A stretch of 60,492 bases of DNA, taken from NCBI GenBank assembly GCA_020724545.1, contig DYGR01000007.1, forward strand, positions 21,540-82,031, given 5' to 3'. Source of the DNA: Candidatus Methanoperedens nitratireducens (lineage in GTDB: Archaea > Halobacteriota > Methanosarcinia > Methanosarcinales > Methanoperedenaceae). Made by a program: the position numbers and the translations under genes. Below are positions 18,649-28,532 of this stretch, in pieces (position 1 is the stretch's first letter; the number at the start of each line of letters is the position of its first letter). The notes below the pieces were generated by a model. That model saw only the letters and a list, made by a program, of their open reading frames with translations, ran no database searches and was not told the origin of the DNA.

Positions 18649-19059
18649 CTATCTTTTCTCCAGAACCACTACCCTGCCTGTCATCTGCATGTGCCTGTCG
18701 CTGCACCATGTTGTACAGGTATACATGAAGTTACCCGTCTTCTCAGGCGTGATCTCTATGGTAGCAACCTGGCCGGGTTTAATCTCTCCGTTTCCGCTTA
18801 AGCTAATGCCAAGCTCAGGTATGGCAAAGCCATGGCTCACAGTGTCTATGTTCTTTATCTTTATCCGATATGTCTCTCCCTGTACAAGTTCTATATCAGG
18901 CAGATTCCAGTTACCCCGCTCAGGGGCACGCGCTGTGAGTTCTATGGTATTTTCCCCGGTCAGCTTATCCTCGTAGATGAGGGCACCTGCAATGGTGCCG
19001 ACTGTAGCCAGAATGACGAGTAGGCCGGCCACGATCTCAGCAATATGTTTATTTTGCAT
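18649..19059 (-). CDS. Membrane-anchored CuA-type cupredoxin
   Basis: The 136-aa protein has one N-terminal membrane helix (about 7-28) and an external cupredoxin domain. Its ligand set is a complete CuA pattern: H76 in TVSHGF, then C115, C119, H123 and M126 in CTTWCSDRHMQM (CX3CX3HX2M), as in subunit II of cytochrome c oxidase and in nitrous oxide reductase. CuA centres carry single electrons. It is the last gene of the nar operon, so transfer of electrons to nitrate reductase is the likely job. No oxidase subunit I or NosZ is present here. Confidence 0.88.
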   Translation of the reverse strand: MQNKHIAEIVAGLLVILATVGTIAGALIYEDKLTGENTIELTARAPERGNWNLPDIELVQGETYRIKIKNIDTVSHGFAIPELGISLSGNGEIKPGQVATIEITPEKTGNFMYTCTTWCSDRHMQMTGRVVVLEKR

Positions 19060-19081
19060 TATTTCACCTCTTTCATATTTT

Positions 19082-20494
19082 TCATCCTGTAAAGAGCCAT
19101 ATCAGGAACATGGTCGCAACGGTCAGGAATACCGCGATAGGATAGTAGCCCCTGATTGCTTCTTCCCTGTTCTGGAAGGTCTGTTTTGAGATCTTAAAGC
19201 CAATATCAAGCGACAGGGCAAGCCCGAGAAGCAGAGTCCCTATCTGGAAATAGGGCATAACTCCGGTCATGAACGGCGTCCACGGGAATTTTGCCGTACC
19301 AAAGAGATCCCATCCCCAGGCGAACGGGTCTGATATCACATGGAGCACATAGCTGCCGTTGGGGAACAGAATGCCGAAGCTGAAGGCTATCCATGCCATG
19401 AGCCCCAGGGGCACAAGCGTGTATGAGAAGTTAATGAATACCTTCTTGAGCGGTACGTCCTTTCTTCCTAGGACCTGGGATGCATAGGCGAATACAAGGA
19501 ATATACCGGGGAGCAGCAGAAGATTGAAGACTGAGTGTATCCCCACGAATGAGAGGTAACCCTCAATTGTTTTTGCGTTTGCCCAGTCCTTCAGGAGACC
19601 ATATGGCCCCTGCATGATCAGGAAGAAGAATACGGATATGCCAAGCATGATAAAGGCTTTCCATGCTTCATCAAGCCCGCGTTTCTCATCCACAAGAAGA
19701 TCCGTGCCAGGAGCTCGCAGGTTAAACACCATGTTGTCGTACTTGCATGTCTTGAAGCATTCAAGACACATGCCGCAGTAGGTATTCCTCTTCATGGAGA
19801 ATGGGGTCTGCATCCATGGGCAGGCATAGCCTTTCTCGTTCCCGATCACGCATTCCCTGAGCTTGTGGTTCTTGCATACCTCAGGGTCCTTGGCGCGTAT
19901 CTCTGTCATGGCAAGGTTGGAGTACAATCCCTGGAACCCACTGACAGGGCATCCATATACGCAGAAGTTCCTCCGTTCATAGATCATGGAGAGAACGATA
20001 GAGCCCACGATGATAGACATCAGGAGTATGAATGTGGCCAGGGGACGTGTGGTTATGAACCCTGTTGTATATGTTGTGGCAAGGAACAGGAAGTTCATAA
20101 GCCACATGTTCTTCAAGGGCTTGGGCCATTTCTTGTTAAGCCCTATGAGCTTCTTTCTTACTCCTAAGAAGCTCCCCCTCTGCATCCACTCTGCAAAAGC
20201 CGGGAGCGGGCACACCATGCACCATATCCTGGAAAAAATAGGCACCATTGCCATCATCAGCAGTACCCACCAGACTATCCAGACGAACATTATACCGAAG
20301 TTGTAGTTGCCTGCTGAAACTCCGCCTGTCAGTCCAGCCATCAGTATTACCGTGAAGACGAACAGGTTGAGCACAATGGGCAAAAACGGCATCCATCTGC
20401 TCTTAAACATACTGCGTACATAGGGGAGCGAGGTAAGATCGTACCTCCAGTCCACGGGGATTAATCCAAGTATCTTGTCTTTTTTATCGCTCAT
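19082..20494 (-). CDS. NapH/NosR-like membrane polyferredoxin
   Basis: The protein has several membrane helices and cysteine clusters typical of NapH/NosR-type ferredoxins. These include RIWCMVCPLPAFAEW, NFCVYGCPVSGFQG and YCGMCLECFKTCKYDNM, giving at least one 4Fe-4S site and two CxxCP-type motifs. A longer frame runs upstream to 20626, but the start at 20494 has GGAGG upstream and overlaps the preceding stop by four bases, giving 470 aa. Such proteins pass electrons from the quinone pool or ferredoxin across the membrane. Lying between two CuA proteins, it probably forms an electron relay with them. Confidence 0.85.
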   Translation of the reverse strand: MSDKKDKILGLIPVDWRYDLTSLPYVRSMFKSRWMPFLPIVLNLFVFTVILMAGLTGGVSAGNYNFGIMFVWIVWWVLLMMAMVPIFSRIWCMVCPLPAFAEWMQRGSFLGVRKKLIGLNKKWPKPLKNMWLMNFLFLATTYTTGFITTRPLATFILLMSIIVGSIVLSMIYERRNFCVYGCPVSGFQGLYSNLAMTEIRAKDPEVCKNHKLRECVIGNEKGYACPWMQTPFSMKRNTYCGMCLECFKTCKYDNMVFNLRAPGTDLLVDEKRGLDEAWKAFIMLGISVFFFLIMQGPYGLLKDWANAKTIEGYLSFVGIHSVFNLLLLPGIFLVFAYASQVLGRKDVPLKKVFINFSYTLVPLGLMAWIAFSFGILFPNGSYVLHVISDPFAWGWDLFGTAKFPWTPFMTGVMPYFQIGTLLLGLALSLDIGFKISKQTFQNREEAIRGYYPIAVFLTVATMFLIWLFTG

Positions 20495-20940
20495 GGCTTC
20501 TGCCTCCTTGAGACAAGTATTACAGAACCTATGAGTATACCAAGTGCGAGCCAGATGGAGCCGAAGAGCCGGTAATCTGGCTTGACCTTGAGATAACCTA
20601 TCATATAGGGATGGAAAGATCCGCATGTGACCGAGCAGCGCATAACGAATTTCCCAGTCTCGTCTGCTGTGAATGTGATACTTCCATCCTCTCCCGGCCT
20701 CGCATTTGTCTCAAGTTCATATCCATCTATATAGAGTCCGTGGTGCACATCTGTGCTGATGACCCTGATAGTTACCCTGTCCCCCTTGTTCACCTCGACT
20801 ATGCTGGGATCGTAGGAGAACTGCCCTGCTTTGATAGTAATCACTCTATCCACAGGCTCCTCTGGCTGGGCTAGCATGAGCGGGAGGCCGGCCAGCATGA
20901 TGAAAACAAGTATACCCATGAGCAGCTTATCCTTCTTCAT
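20491..20940 (-). CDS. Second CuA-type cupredoxin (COX2-like, without oxidase)
   Basis: The 149-aa protein has a signal or anchor helix (1-24), a cupredoxin domain and a C-terminal membrane helix (about 126-144). CuA ligands are H66/H67 in DVHHGLY and C102, C106, H110 and M113 in CSVTCGSFHPYM (CX3CX3HX2M). The helix order differs from the other CuA protein of the operon, where the anchor is only N-terminal. It overlaps its neighbours by four bases on both sides, which implies coupled translation. Confidence 0.88.
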   Translation of the reverse strand: MKKDKLLMGILVFIMLAGLPLMLAQPEEPVDRVITIKAGQFSYDPSIVEVNKGDRVTIRVISTDVHHGLYIDGYELETNARPGEDGSITFTADETGKFVMRCSVTCGSFHPYMIGYLKVKPDYRLFGSIWLALGILIGSVILVSRRQKP

Positions 20941-21806
20941 CTTGTTGCCTCCCCTGGTATTATCTCAAAAGTCGTCCAGTCATGAGAGATCGATTTTCTG
21001 CTTCCCCTGTCACCCTTTGCTCCATCCCAGACTGCAAAGGCGACCTTATCATTAGTGCTAAATGAGGCATCAAGCTCAGGATCAGCCGGTTCAATGGAGC
21101 GCTTGAACACTACATGCCAGGTTCCATTATCCCACAACCCTCTGCCCTGCACGTTCTGTGATTCTTTGCGTGTAACCGTGCCTACCCTTATTGCCAGAAG
21201 GTCATTGACTGCTGATGCGGGTACAGTCCTGGAGATAGTTAATATCTCATCTTCTTCAAAAGGATAGTAGAAATCTGAATAAGCATCCGAGATTTGCGGC
21301 TCATTTAACCAGTATTCTTTATCCTGGCTGGCTTTCCACTGCCAGACATTGGCCCCTTCCATAAAACCCATCATAATCGCTGAGGGCTGGAAATTATCTC
21401 CCAGAGGGAACATAATAGCGCTGGCGTCAGGGAATTTGTTCGTCCCGGTAGTCCTGTCCTCAGTATCGTCCTTCCAGCCCATATAGAAGTAAATATCCCT
21501 TTCATTATGGAACGCCTTTACAGTAACAGGGGATACCAGGCTCTTTCCCCATGGCAACACCATGACCTGGTATTCCATCTCTATCTCCACAGGAGCTATC
21601 GAATCCCAGATATCAGGTGAAATACCTTTAGTTAAATCAATATCTCTGTCAATGAAGGGTACCTCAATAAAGGGTACTTCCAGGCCCATAGACATCCTGT
21701 GTTCCTGAGTAGCAGCAGGTACTCCTCTTGAGATCTCAAGCCCGTAAATAAGTGCTGCCGAAGATAGCACTATAATGGCAATTAAGATAACGTTTTTTCT
21801 ATTCAT
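20937..21806 (-). CDS. Haem b-binding gamma subunit (NarC/ethylbenzene dehydrogenase gamma-like)
   Basis: The 289-aa protein has an N-terminal signal/anchor helix (KNVILIAIIVLSSAALIYGL) and an external domain like the gamma subunits of type II DMSO-reductase-family enzymes. Supporting segments are AFHNERDIYFYMGWKDDT, FPDASAIMFPLG and NVWQWKAS. In that family one haem b is bound by methionine and lysine. The subunit would pass electrons between the external redox partners and NarH. It lies directly after the chaperone gene. Confidence 0.85.
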   Translation of the reverse strand: MNRKNVILIAIIVLSSAALIYGLEISRGVPAATQEHRMSMGLEVPFIEVPFIDRDIDLTKGISPDIWDSIAPVEIEMEYQVMVLPWGKSLVSPVTVKAFHNERDIYFYMGWKDDTEDRTTGTNKFPDASAIMFPLGDNFQPSAIMMGFMEGANVWQWKASQDKEYWLNEPQISDAYSDFYYPFEEDEILTISRTVPASAVNDLLAIRVGTVTRKESQNVQGRGLWDNGTWHVVFKRSIEPADPELDASFSTNDKVAFAVWDGAKGDRGSRKSISHDWTTFEIIPGEATR

Positions 21807-22376
21807 TTATGTACTCCTCCTGAAGAGTTCCTCTTCAGACCCTAAAAATTCAAGCATCTCGTTTGCAGTCTGTATATAGAAACTATTTTTACTTTTAGAA
21901 ATAATTGTCTCGGCTATCTTCTTTGCGGCAGGCTGAAGGTGCTCAGTAAAGAACTTCCTCTGGGCACTGGCACAGATAAAGGCTTTCTCTTTTGAATCCG
22001 CTGTATCATCCTTATTAAGTGCATGAAGCTTCTTAAAGATAAGATAATACATGAATTCAAGCTCAATATGCAGTGAATCAGGTCTATCTCTATCAGGCTC
22101 CAGGCCAAAAGCCCTGTAGAACCCCATGATATCAGATAGGTACTGCACCCTCTGGAATTCATTCAGGGCTTTGTACTCCGTCCCATAGAGCCAGATGTTG
22201 TTTGCCCGAAAAAGTCTGTCATACTCCAGTACCAGTTCCTTCCTCTCTTCATCTGCAAGCGAAAAGGACCCGAACAGGTTGTCATCCGGATAAGAGAACG
22301 CTGTAGCAAATGTTTTATACATAAGCATCCGTTCCCTATCATGTAACACTGAATCTGCGTACATCTCTTTGTGCAT
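21807..22376 (-). CDS. TorD/NarJ-family molybdoenzyme chaperone
   Basis: The 189-aa all-helical protein fits the TorD/DmsD/NarJ-like family that guides cofactor insertion and Tat export of the catalytic subunit. Visible features are LMYKTFATAFSYPDD near the N-terminus, LEYDRLFRAN, and the PDSLHIELEFMYYLIFKKLHAL segment near residue 100. It overlaps narH by 38 bases; a start at residue 5 or at residue 13 would reduce this. Its place between narH and the gamma subunit is usual. Confidence 0.87.
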   Translation of the reverse strand: MHKEMYADSVLHDRERMLMYKTFATAFSYPDDNLFGSFSLADEERKELVLEYDRLFRANNIWLYGTEYKALNEFQRVQYLSDIMGFYRAFGLEPDRDRPDSLHIELEFMYYLIFKKLHALNKDDTADSKEKAFICASAQRKFFTEHLQPAAKKIAETIISKSKNSFYIQTANEMLEFLGSEEELFRRST

Positions 22377-23478
22377 CGTATTCCTCCCTGATTATAATCG
22401 GTTCTTTTAATGGTACCCTGATAAGCTCCTTGCCGTTATCGTCATAACCAGCACAGTAACGGTCATTTGCATCACCCTCAACCCTGAATGAGTGGATTAT
22501 GTCATCCGTTGAGCCAAAAAGCATTAAAAGACCGATTAGTTTCTCATCATCTGTAGCTCTCTTATACTGTTCAACCGCATCCCCGGCTCCGGGTCCAAAT
22601 AACTGCCTGTTGAATCCCTCGGGCACATGTATGGGCGGTATATAATACACATTCGGCCCGGTCCCAAACTGGGGATAAAGGGGAAGAGCAATTTTTTTGA
22701 TGTGAACAAGATAATCAATGGGATTATCATGTCTTGGCTCTTTCAAGTCGCTTATATAGCCAAACATCCTGATCTTCCCTATGCAGTTCTGGACGCACTG
22801 TGTCTGCTTGCCCTGTTCAACAGCAGGGTAACAGGAGATGCATTTCTCTGATTTTCCTGTGTATGCCCTGAACATCGGTTTTTTATAAGGGCACGCGCGC
22901 ACGCATTCCTGGTACCCCCGGCATCTCTCCTGGTCTATGAGAACAATGCCGTCCTCTTTTCTCTTGTAGATGGCTTTTCTTGGACAGGCTGCAAGACATG
23001 CGGGATGGCTGCAGTGGTTGCATATCCGCTGCAGATAGAACATCCATGGCTGGTGCGGGATTTTTATGTAATCCCCGTCTTTAACCTGCAGGTTTACTTC
23101 ATCCTCTCCCAGGTTCGGGTATGAATAGTCCTTCTCATCCGGGTGATATCCAAGTATCTCCTCACCATAGGGAGCTCCTTCAAAGATGGTCTTCCCCGTA
23201 TATTTATCGCCGCTCCATGTCTGGGGGCCAAGTTCTTCTAAAAGCCTTACATCCCAGCCGAGAGGATAGAATCCCCAGGGCTTGCTCTCCACGTTGTTCC
23301 AGAACATGAATTCCTGTCCTTTACCAGCAGTCCAGGCATTCTTGCATGCTATGGTGCAGGTCTGACAGGCAATGCATTTATTCGTGTCAAAGATCCAGGC
23401 AACCTGTTTATCAGGAGGTATATCCTGGAATTTATATTCCATCTCTCTTTTTAGCTGCCAGTTATATACTCTGGTCAT
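22339..23478 (-). CDS. narH: Nitrate reductase beta subunit (NarH-like)
   Basis: The 379-aa iron-sulfur subunit relays electrons to NarG. Four cysteine clusters are visible: CIACQTCTIACKNAW (about 35-49), CNHCSHPACLAACPRKAI, CRGYQECVRACPYKKP and CISCYPAVEQGKQTQCVQNC. This is the four-cluster layout of NarH, DdhB and EbdB. The start overlaps the narG stop by four bases (ATGA). The narH name follows from the NarG assignment and could change if the substrate differs. Confidence 0.92.
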   Translation of the reverse strand: MTRVYNWQLKREMEYKFQDIPPDKQVAWIFDTNKCIACQTCTIACKNAWTAGKGQEFMFWNNVESKPWGFYPLGWDVRLLEELGPQTWSGDKYTGKTIFEGAPYGEEILGYHPDEKDYSYPNLGEDEVNLQVKDGDYIKIPHQPWMFYLQRICNHCSHPACLAACPRKAIYKRKEDGIVLIDQERCRGYQECVRACPYKKPMFRAYTGKSEKCISCYPAVEQGKQTQCVQNCIGKIRMFGYISDLKEPRHDNPIDYLVHIKKIALPLYPQFGTGPNVYYIPPIHVPEGFNRQLFGPGAGDAVEQYKRATDDEKLIGLLMLFGSTDDIIHSFRVEGDANDRYCAGYDDNGKELIRVPLKEPIIIREEYDAQRDVRRFSVT

Positions 23479-26400
23479 AATAAAAATTCTCCTTTAATAA
23501 ACTTTTTCATGGCCCCGTTCTCGTAGCCCGGACGGAAACCGAGTTGAGCAGGCCGCCAGAGTGGCTGCTCCACGCCGCCCTGCTCAGCTTTGCTGGCTTT
23601 CACAAACGATTCTTTTGGAGCCCCGACCGTGCAGTGAATATCCGGAGCAAATCCTTTTCCGATCACCTGCCCGAAATATTCCTTGCGCGCTAACGATTCT
23701 GTCATTAGAGTGGGCCTCAACCATGCCCGCGTAGCCGACTGATGGGAGCCGTACCTGAACATCGCCTGGTAGTTCGTGCGCGGATTATTTGCAAGCTTAT
23801 CGGGATTGGTCTCATGCCCTTCTACAGAACCATAGGTGGCCACGTACATATGGAACCATGAGCGTGCTATGCCTTTTGGAATCCCCAGGTAGTAGCGCGC
23901 CCGCATCATGGCACGGTGGATCCTGTGATCCTCTGGTTTGTCCTGCCATCCGCGGAACGGCCGGTCCTCAGGGTCGGCATCGATATAGACATAGTCCCCG
24001 TCCTCTATTCCCAGCTCTTTTGCATCCTCAGGGTTCAGGTCTATGTATCCTTCTCCAACCCAGGGCATCCTTTTATCCCTGCGGTACACATCCCCGAAAG
24101 GACCGAACCAAAGGGACATAAGATCGACATCCACGGGCGTTGTATGCGCCCCGTGGCGGTACTTGGGCGTTATATAAACCAGGGTGAATCCATCCTTACG
24201 CCGTGGATGGACGGTTTTTGTAAGGTCTGCAGGCAGTATCACCACATTGCGCACCTGCCTTACTTCAACAGAGAGATCATCCCTGGATAATCCATATTCC
24301 TCCGGGCCTTTTGGCCTTATCAGATCTGTTGCACCGCAAACGATCACGTTGGGTTCATGGAACGTGCCATCCACAGGTTCGCGGTGAACGGGAATGTTCT
24401 CACCATGCTCTAAGAATTCATCCTCATCCCGGTAGAACTCCATTCTTCCTGATTTTGTGTAATGAGGCCTGTTCTCGTTTGACTGCTCCCAGCCCATGAT
24501 CTTGGGATAGGTTCGCGTCATAAGAAGCGCAGGTATGCCTTCCTTTGCCCTGGCTTCCAGATCCTCTATACTGTAACCACGAAGAGCAGTGGAGTTATCT
24601 ATGATCCTCTGAAGATAAACCTCGACCTTGTGCTCATCGACAAACTTCCAGTAATCAGCAAAGCGGCTGTCGCCTGTAACCTGAGCCAGTGCCTTACCCA
24701 CGCCGGCAAATGTTTCTATATCGCCGCGGGTATCATGCAGCCTTTTCAGGGGAGTCCCTGGAAAGATCTGCAAGAAAGGATTGGTGACTGCTGCTGTCAT
24801 GTCAGGGAACTTTAGCTCAGCCCATGAATCCACAGCGAAAACAACATCAGCATATTCACAGGACGCTGTCCACCACCAGTCATTCACCACCACGCATTCT
24901 ATCCTGGGAAGCGTGTTCATCACGAAATCATGATGCCATTTCAGATTCCCCAGGATTGAATTCCCATTATTGAACCAGAAGAACTTGGTTGGAGTGGGAA
25001 GATGGCTCTGTCCTGTAAAAAGCTTGTTGCCTACCCTGAGGGGGCGGTCACCGTAGTTATAATAATGTGCCGATTCCTTTTTAGAGTAATTTTTGATGCG
25101 AGAGTTCCTGGATGGGTCAAGCTCGATATCAAAAGGATTCTCATCGATATAATGGGGAAGCCCATTAAAATAGGCGCCTCGGTAGTTGCCGGCAAAACTG
25201 CCAATGTTTCCGCCATGGAATCCTATGTTCTTAGTCAGGGCGCAAACAAGGAATATAGCGCGGTCTTTTAGGTCATTATTAAAGAAATGGTTCGGACCCA
25301 TTCCAACCGGAATCAGGGTTTCTGATTTATAATTGGCGATCTCTCTGGCCAGATCGATGACTGCGGCCGGATTTACACGGCAGATATCGCCTACCACCTC
25401 TGGAGTAAAGTAGGAGACATGTTCTTTCATCAGATCAAACACAGGTCTCACAGTGACTTTTTTACCCTCAATGGTATCAACTGTAAATTCACCCTCAAGA
25501 GCAAAATTTTTTACCGTGCTTGCATCGTCCCGCGTAACGATCTCTGCCTTGCTGGTATCCTGATTCCAGGCAACGAAATCTCCCCATTCATTGCGCAGTT
25601 TTTCAGTTACTATCTGGCGATCCTGTTTTATGTTTGGAGGCGCTTTCTCTCCTTCTTTAAGTATCTGTGTATTCCTCAATTCGTGCGGTTTATAATCCTT
25701 AGTTATATCCTGCGGTTTCAAAAGTTTAAGAGTATCCATCCGCACCAGTAACGGCAGATCGGTGTGCCCTTTCACAAAATCTATGTCATAGAGGTTATCC
25801 CTGATAATGACATGAGCAAGCCCCAGTGCAAATGCTGGATCGCTTCCAGGACGGACCACTATAACACTGTCTGCCTTACTGGATGTTGACTGGTATTCAC
25901 ATGCCACTGTCACAACCTTTGTCCCTTTAAGGCGGGCTTCTGTGAGCCAGTGCCCATCAGGCATTTTTGTGGCAATCCAGTTCATTCCCCAGCAGATCAC
26001 CATTTTTGCATTTTCCACTGTGGCCAGATCAAAATCTATTGTCTGCTGTCCGCATGTCATCGGATGTCCTGGAGGCAGGTCAGTATGCCAGGAGTAACTG
26101 TCAAAGGCCCGGCCGCCGAAGGCATTCTCTTTTCCTGCCCCTCTGATTCTATCATCCAGGAGGGCAAGTGAGTTTGCAAAACGGTTCATTCCAAATATCC
26201 TTGTTGCACCCAGAAGTGGCATCCCGCCGCGGAACTTCAGCGCCTGCGTTCCTGCGCCGTGCATCGTCTCGATCATTGATTCATCGTAACCCTGCTTTCT
26301 AAGAAGCTCCTCCCCTTTCTTCTCTGAATACGTGGTTGCGATGTTTTCCATTGACTTTGCAACAATCTCGCATGCCTCTTCAAATGTAACCCGCAAAAAG

Positions 26401-26933
26401 GATTCTTTCCCACGCTTTATGTATTTCTCTGGCATTCTCCCATCATCATCTCTTGGGAATCCATCATCGATCCATTTCTTGAAACCCTCCCTGACCATCG
26501 GGTACTTCACTCTTCTTGGCCCGTATATCTTGCGAACCATCACAAGCCCTTTCTGGCATAAACGCGGATCCCATCGGTGGGATGCTTTATTCCCGTAAAC
26601 ATCCTCTGCTTTCCCGTAACCATAACTGGGCCCGATCCTGGTGATTATGTCATTCTTAACATACCCACGGAGGAGGCAGTTATGGGTATCATTAGGGGCG
26701 CACAGGAAGTGAACAGTAGAATCATATCTAAACTGGTCACGGTATATCTTTTCCCAGTCTCTTTCAGGATAATAATCAAGGGGATTATCAATCTGGGGAA
26801 TAAAATTCAAAGCCGAGAGCACAGGTTTGCTCATACTGAGGCCTGCAACGGCAGCCGAAGAGATTTTTATAAAATCCCTTCGTGTGATCTTTCCTCTGGT
26901 CAGAACAGTACTGGTATCCGTTGTGGAACTCAT
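23475..26933 (-). CDS. narG: Nitrate reductase-like catalytic subunit, Tat-exported (NarG-like)
   Basis: The 1152-aa molybdo-bis(MGD) enzyme carries a Tat signal ([17 protein letters not shown] at 18-19), so it works outside the membrane, as in other archaeal Nar enzymes. [21 protein letters not shown] with a later RLCQKG supplies the FS0 cluster. The Asp ligand of molybdenum is in [10 protein letters not shown] (about D285), which matches YCDLPPASP of NarG and places it in the type II family with ethylbenzene and DMS dehydrogenases. Nitrate is the likeliest substrate given the apparent organism, but selenate, chlorate or another oxyanion cannot be excluded from motifs. Its start overlaps the stop of a 39-codon ORF. 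Confidence 0.9.
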   Translation of the reverse strand: MSSTTDTSTVLTRGKITRRDFIKISSAAVAGLSMSKPVLSALNFIPQIDNPLDYYPERDWEKIYRDQFRYDSTVHFLCAPNDTHNCLLRGYVKNDIITRIGPSYGYGKAEDVYGNKASHRWDPRLCQKGLVMVRKIYGPRRVKYPMVREGFKKWIDDGFPRDDDGRMPEKYIKRGKESFLRVTFEEACEIVAKSMENIATTYSEKKGEELLRKQGYDESMIETMHGAGTQALKFRGGMPLLGATRIFGMNRFANSLALLDDRIRGAGKENAFGGRAFDSYSWHTDLPPGHPMTCGQQTIDFDLATVENAKMVICWGMNWIATKMPDGHWLTEARLKGTKVVTVACEYQSTSSKADSVIVVRPGSDPAFALGLAHVIIRDNLYDIDFVKGHTDLPLLVRMDTLKLLKPQDITKDYKPHELRNTQILKEGEKAPPNIKQDRQIVTEKLRNEWGDFVAWNQDTSKAEIVTRDDASTVKNFALEGEFTVDTIEGKKVTVRPVFDLMKEHVSYFTPEVVGDICRVNPAAVIDLAREIANYKSETLIPVGMGPNHFFNNDLKDRAIFLVCALTKNIGFHGGNIGSFAGNYRGAYFNGLPHYIDENPFDIELDPSRNSRIKNYSKKESAHYYNYGDRPLRVGNKLFTGQSHLPTPTKFFWFNNGNSILGNLKWHHDFVMNTLPRIECVVVNDWWWTASCEYADVVFAVDSWAELKFPDMTAAVTNPFLQIFPGTPLKRLHDTRGDIETFAGVGKALAQVTGDSRFADYWKFVDEHKVEVYLQRIIDNSTALRGYSIEDLEARAKEGIPALLMTRTYPKIMGWEQSNENRPHYTKSGRMEFYRDEDEFLEHGENIPVHREPVDGTFHEPNVIVCGATDLIRPKGPEEYGLSRDDLSVEVRQVRNVVILPADLTKTVHPRRKDGFTLVYITPKYRHGAHTTPVDVDLMSLWFGPFGDVYRRDKRMPWVGEGYIDLNPEDAKELGIEDGDYVYIDADPEDRPFRGWQDKPEDHRIHRAMMRARYYLGIPKGIARSWFHMYVATYGSVEGHETNPDKLANNPRTNYQAMFRYGSHQSATRAWLRPTLMTESLARKEYFGQVIGKGFAPDIHCTVGAPKESFVKASKAEQGGVEQPLWRPAQLGFRPGYENGAMKKFIKGEFLL

Positions 26934-27049
26934 GCTGCATACCCCGGATCAAAACCAATTGGTGTTCTTATGCTCTGCCAGTGAATTCCTGATATATGAT
27001 CAGCAGCAGTGCTACTCAAAGCTGGAAACTTTTTTCTTGGTATCTTCAT
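26930..27049 (-). CDS. 39-aa leader peptide coupled to narG
   Basis: The ORF runs MKIPRKKFPALSSTAADH... to FDPGYAA and stops at TGA, which overlaps the narG ATG (ATGA). It has a GGAG ribosome-binding site with good spacing (bases 27057-27060), better than narG's own. The peptide is basic at the N-terminus with no membrane helix. Translational coupling to narG is the most direct reading. It could be a regulatory leader or a tiny subunit. Confidence 0.55.
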   Translation of the reverse strand: MKIPRKKFPALSSTAADHISGIHWQSIRTPIGFDPGYAA

Positions 27050-27090
27050 GAACGATCTCCTATCATATCGATAACTATCTGCTCATATTA

Positions 27091-27106
27091 TTCGCATATA
27101 TACGAA
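27091..27106 (-). promoter_or_regulatory. MsvR-type operator over the nar promoter
   Basis: On the minus strand the box reads TTCGTATATATGCGAA, one mismatch from TTCGTA-N4-TACGAA, and extends to a longer inverted repeat (TATTATTCG at 27086-27094, CGAATAATA at 27103-27111). Its centre is itself TATA-like, so a bound regulator would block TATA-binding protein. It lies 42 bases before the leader ORF. Confidence 0.6.
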
Positions 27107-27402
27107 TAATAATCATATTTTATGTAGATATTTCTTATAAATTTATCTATTATATATTATAATTATTATTTCAAAATCGGTTATGATCTATAGGTATAAT
27201 AATTGTTAATTTATATGTTTTTTATTATATAAAATCGTGCGAAGGAAGAATCAAATATCTTAATTAAGTAGATATCGATAAGAATGGGCACGAAAAATAA
27301 CATATGAATCCATACATAACTGGTTATGAGGCAGACGATAGGACACGGATTGCACGGATAACACGGATGCGCACAGATTTCGTATTACCCCTTGGATTTT
27401 TG

Positions 27403-27474
27403 AACCGCAGATAAACGCAAATGAACGCAGATTTGCTGCGTCGTATCTGCGTTTATCGGCGTTCATCTGCGGTT
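27403..27474. repeat. 'accgcagat' hairpin repeat, copy 2
   Basis: Two arms (27403-27432 and 27446-27474) pair nearly perfectly, from aaccgcagat to atctgcggtt. A related, shorter set of cacggat motifs lies just before it (27347-27370). The remainder of 27107-27635 is very AT-rich and holds no gene. Confidence 0.8.
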
Positions 27475-27635
27475 AATATTTTATTGATTGCTATGCAGCA
27501 GACTATAATATAACCCATTTCTTTTCATAGCAAACTTAAATCAAGTTAGGTCGTGTAAATAAATATGATGCAACATCACCTATTGCCTGCAGTGAAACGC
27601 CAGGTTTAAGAACAGATATAACTATTATCCCCATC

Positions 27636-28304
27636 ATGCAGCACGAGATCATGTATAAGCCAGCCTATACCCTTCTTGAGATAAGGCTTGAGGCAGGAGA
27701 ACGTATTGAAGCAGAGGCAGGAGCCATGGTATATATGTCCCCAGGGATCGGGATCAGTACAAAGGCAAAGGGTGGCGTCTTTGGGGCGCTCACGCGAGGT
27801 TTGCTCGGAGGCGAATCTTTCTTTACCAATACCTTTACTGCAAATTCAAAAGGTGTGGTGGGATTTGCGCCGCCATATCAGGGCGATATCACCCACCACA
27901 GGCTCAATGGCGAGACGCTGTATATCCAGAACGGAAGCTACATTGCATCCTCTCCAGAGCTTAGCCTTGACACCAAGTGGGGCGGGGCAAGATCGTTTTT
28001 TTCACGAGAAGGATTATTTCTCCTGAAGATGAGCGGAAAGGGTGATGCGTACATCTCAAGTTTTGGCGCCATACATGAGGTCAGGCTAAAGGATGAGAGC
28101 TTTACCATTGACACAGGACACATGGTGGCCTTCACAGAAGGACTTGATTACAGTGTAAAAAGAGTCGGTGGCCTGAAATCAACCCTGCTCAGCGGCGAAG
28201 GTCTTGTAGCAGAGTTCAGGGGTACAGGGACGCTCTACCTCCAGACACGGAGCATGAACTCATTCCTTGAATGGCTTACACCGTTTTTGCCAAAGAGCGG
28301 GTAG
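27636..28304 (+). CDS. AIM24/TIGR00266 family protein
   Basis: The 222-aa beta-rich protein has the family landmarks YTLLEIRLEAGERIEAEAGAMVYMSPGI, GLLGGESFFTNTFTA, a central SPELSLDTKWGGARSFFSREGLFLLKMSGKG, and a closing FRGTGTLYLQTRSMNSFLEWL. Members form a double-barrel fold; the biochemical role is unknown. It stands alone in its transcription unit. Confidence 0.9.
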   Translation: MQHEIMYKPAYTLLEIRLEAGERIEAEAGAMVYMSPGIGISTKAKGGVFGALTRGLLGGESFFTNTFTANSKGVVGFAPPYQGDITHHRLNGETLYIQNGSYIASSPELSLDTKWGGARSFFSREGLFLLKMSGKGDAYISSFGAIHEVRLKDESFTIDTGHMVAFTEGLDYSVKRVGGLKSTLLSGEGLVAEFRGTGTLYLQTRSMNSFLEWLTPFLPKSG

Positions 28305-28433
28305 AGGATAATTATTTAGTTATAATTTGGGATTTACCAAATAAATCGATTTTTTGTCTTTATTTGAGCTCTGGCTTTTTAGTACTACACCATGCTTTAT
28401 CCAGCAGAGTTAGTGCTTTTAAAACTATAGAAA

Positions 28434-28532
28434 CATATATATAGTACATCTAGAGTACATTGATTCTGGATTGGTGATCTTTCTCAAAAATGTGATCATG
28501 AGGGATTACACATCTATGTAGAGGTGGGAAAA
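28434..28532 (+). promoter_or_regulatory. TATA box and leader of the S-layer-type gene
   Basis: A TATA-like catatatatag lies at 28434-28444. From 28473 to the start codon the leader (ggtgatct...gaggtgg) is about 80% alike to the leader of the next surface gene at 33418-33474. The shared leader suggests common control or a recent duplication. Confidence 0.5.

Noticed and set aside
20495-20626. N-terminal extension of the NapH-like protein (44 residues)
   Set aside because: It would overlap the CuA gene by over 130 bases; the ATG at 20494 has GGAGG and a four-base overlap, so the extension is read in the wrong frame of that gene.
18649-20940. A nitrous oxide reductase or cytochrome oxidase operon
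   Set aside because: CuA and NosR-like proteins are present, but no NosZ, oxidase subunit I or copper chaperone is, and the genes continue directly from narGH.
27403-27474. CRISPR array suggested by the repeated accgcagat motifs
   Set aside because: The repeats are inverted arms of a single hairpin, with no regular spacers and single copies per gap.
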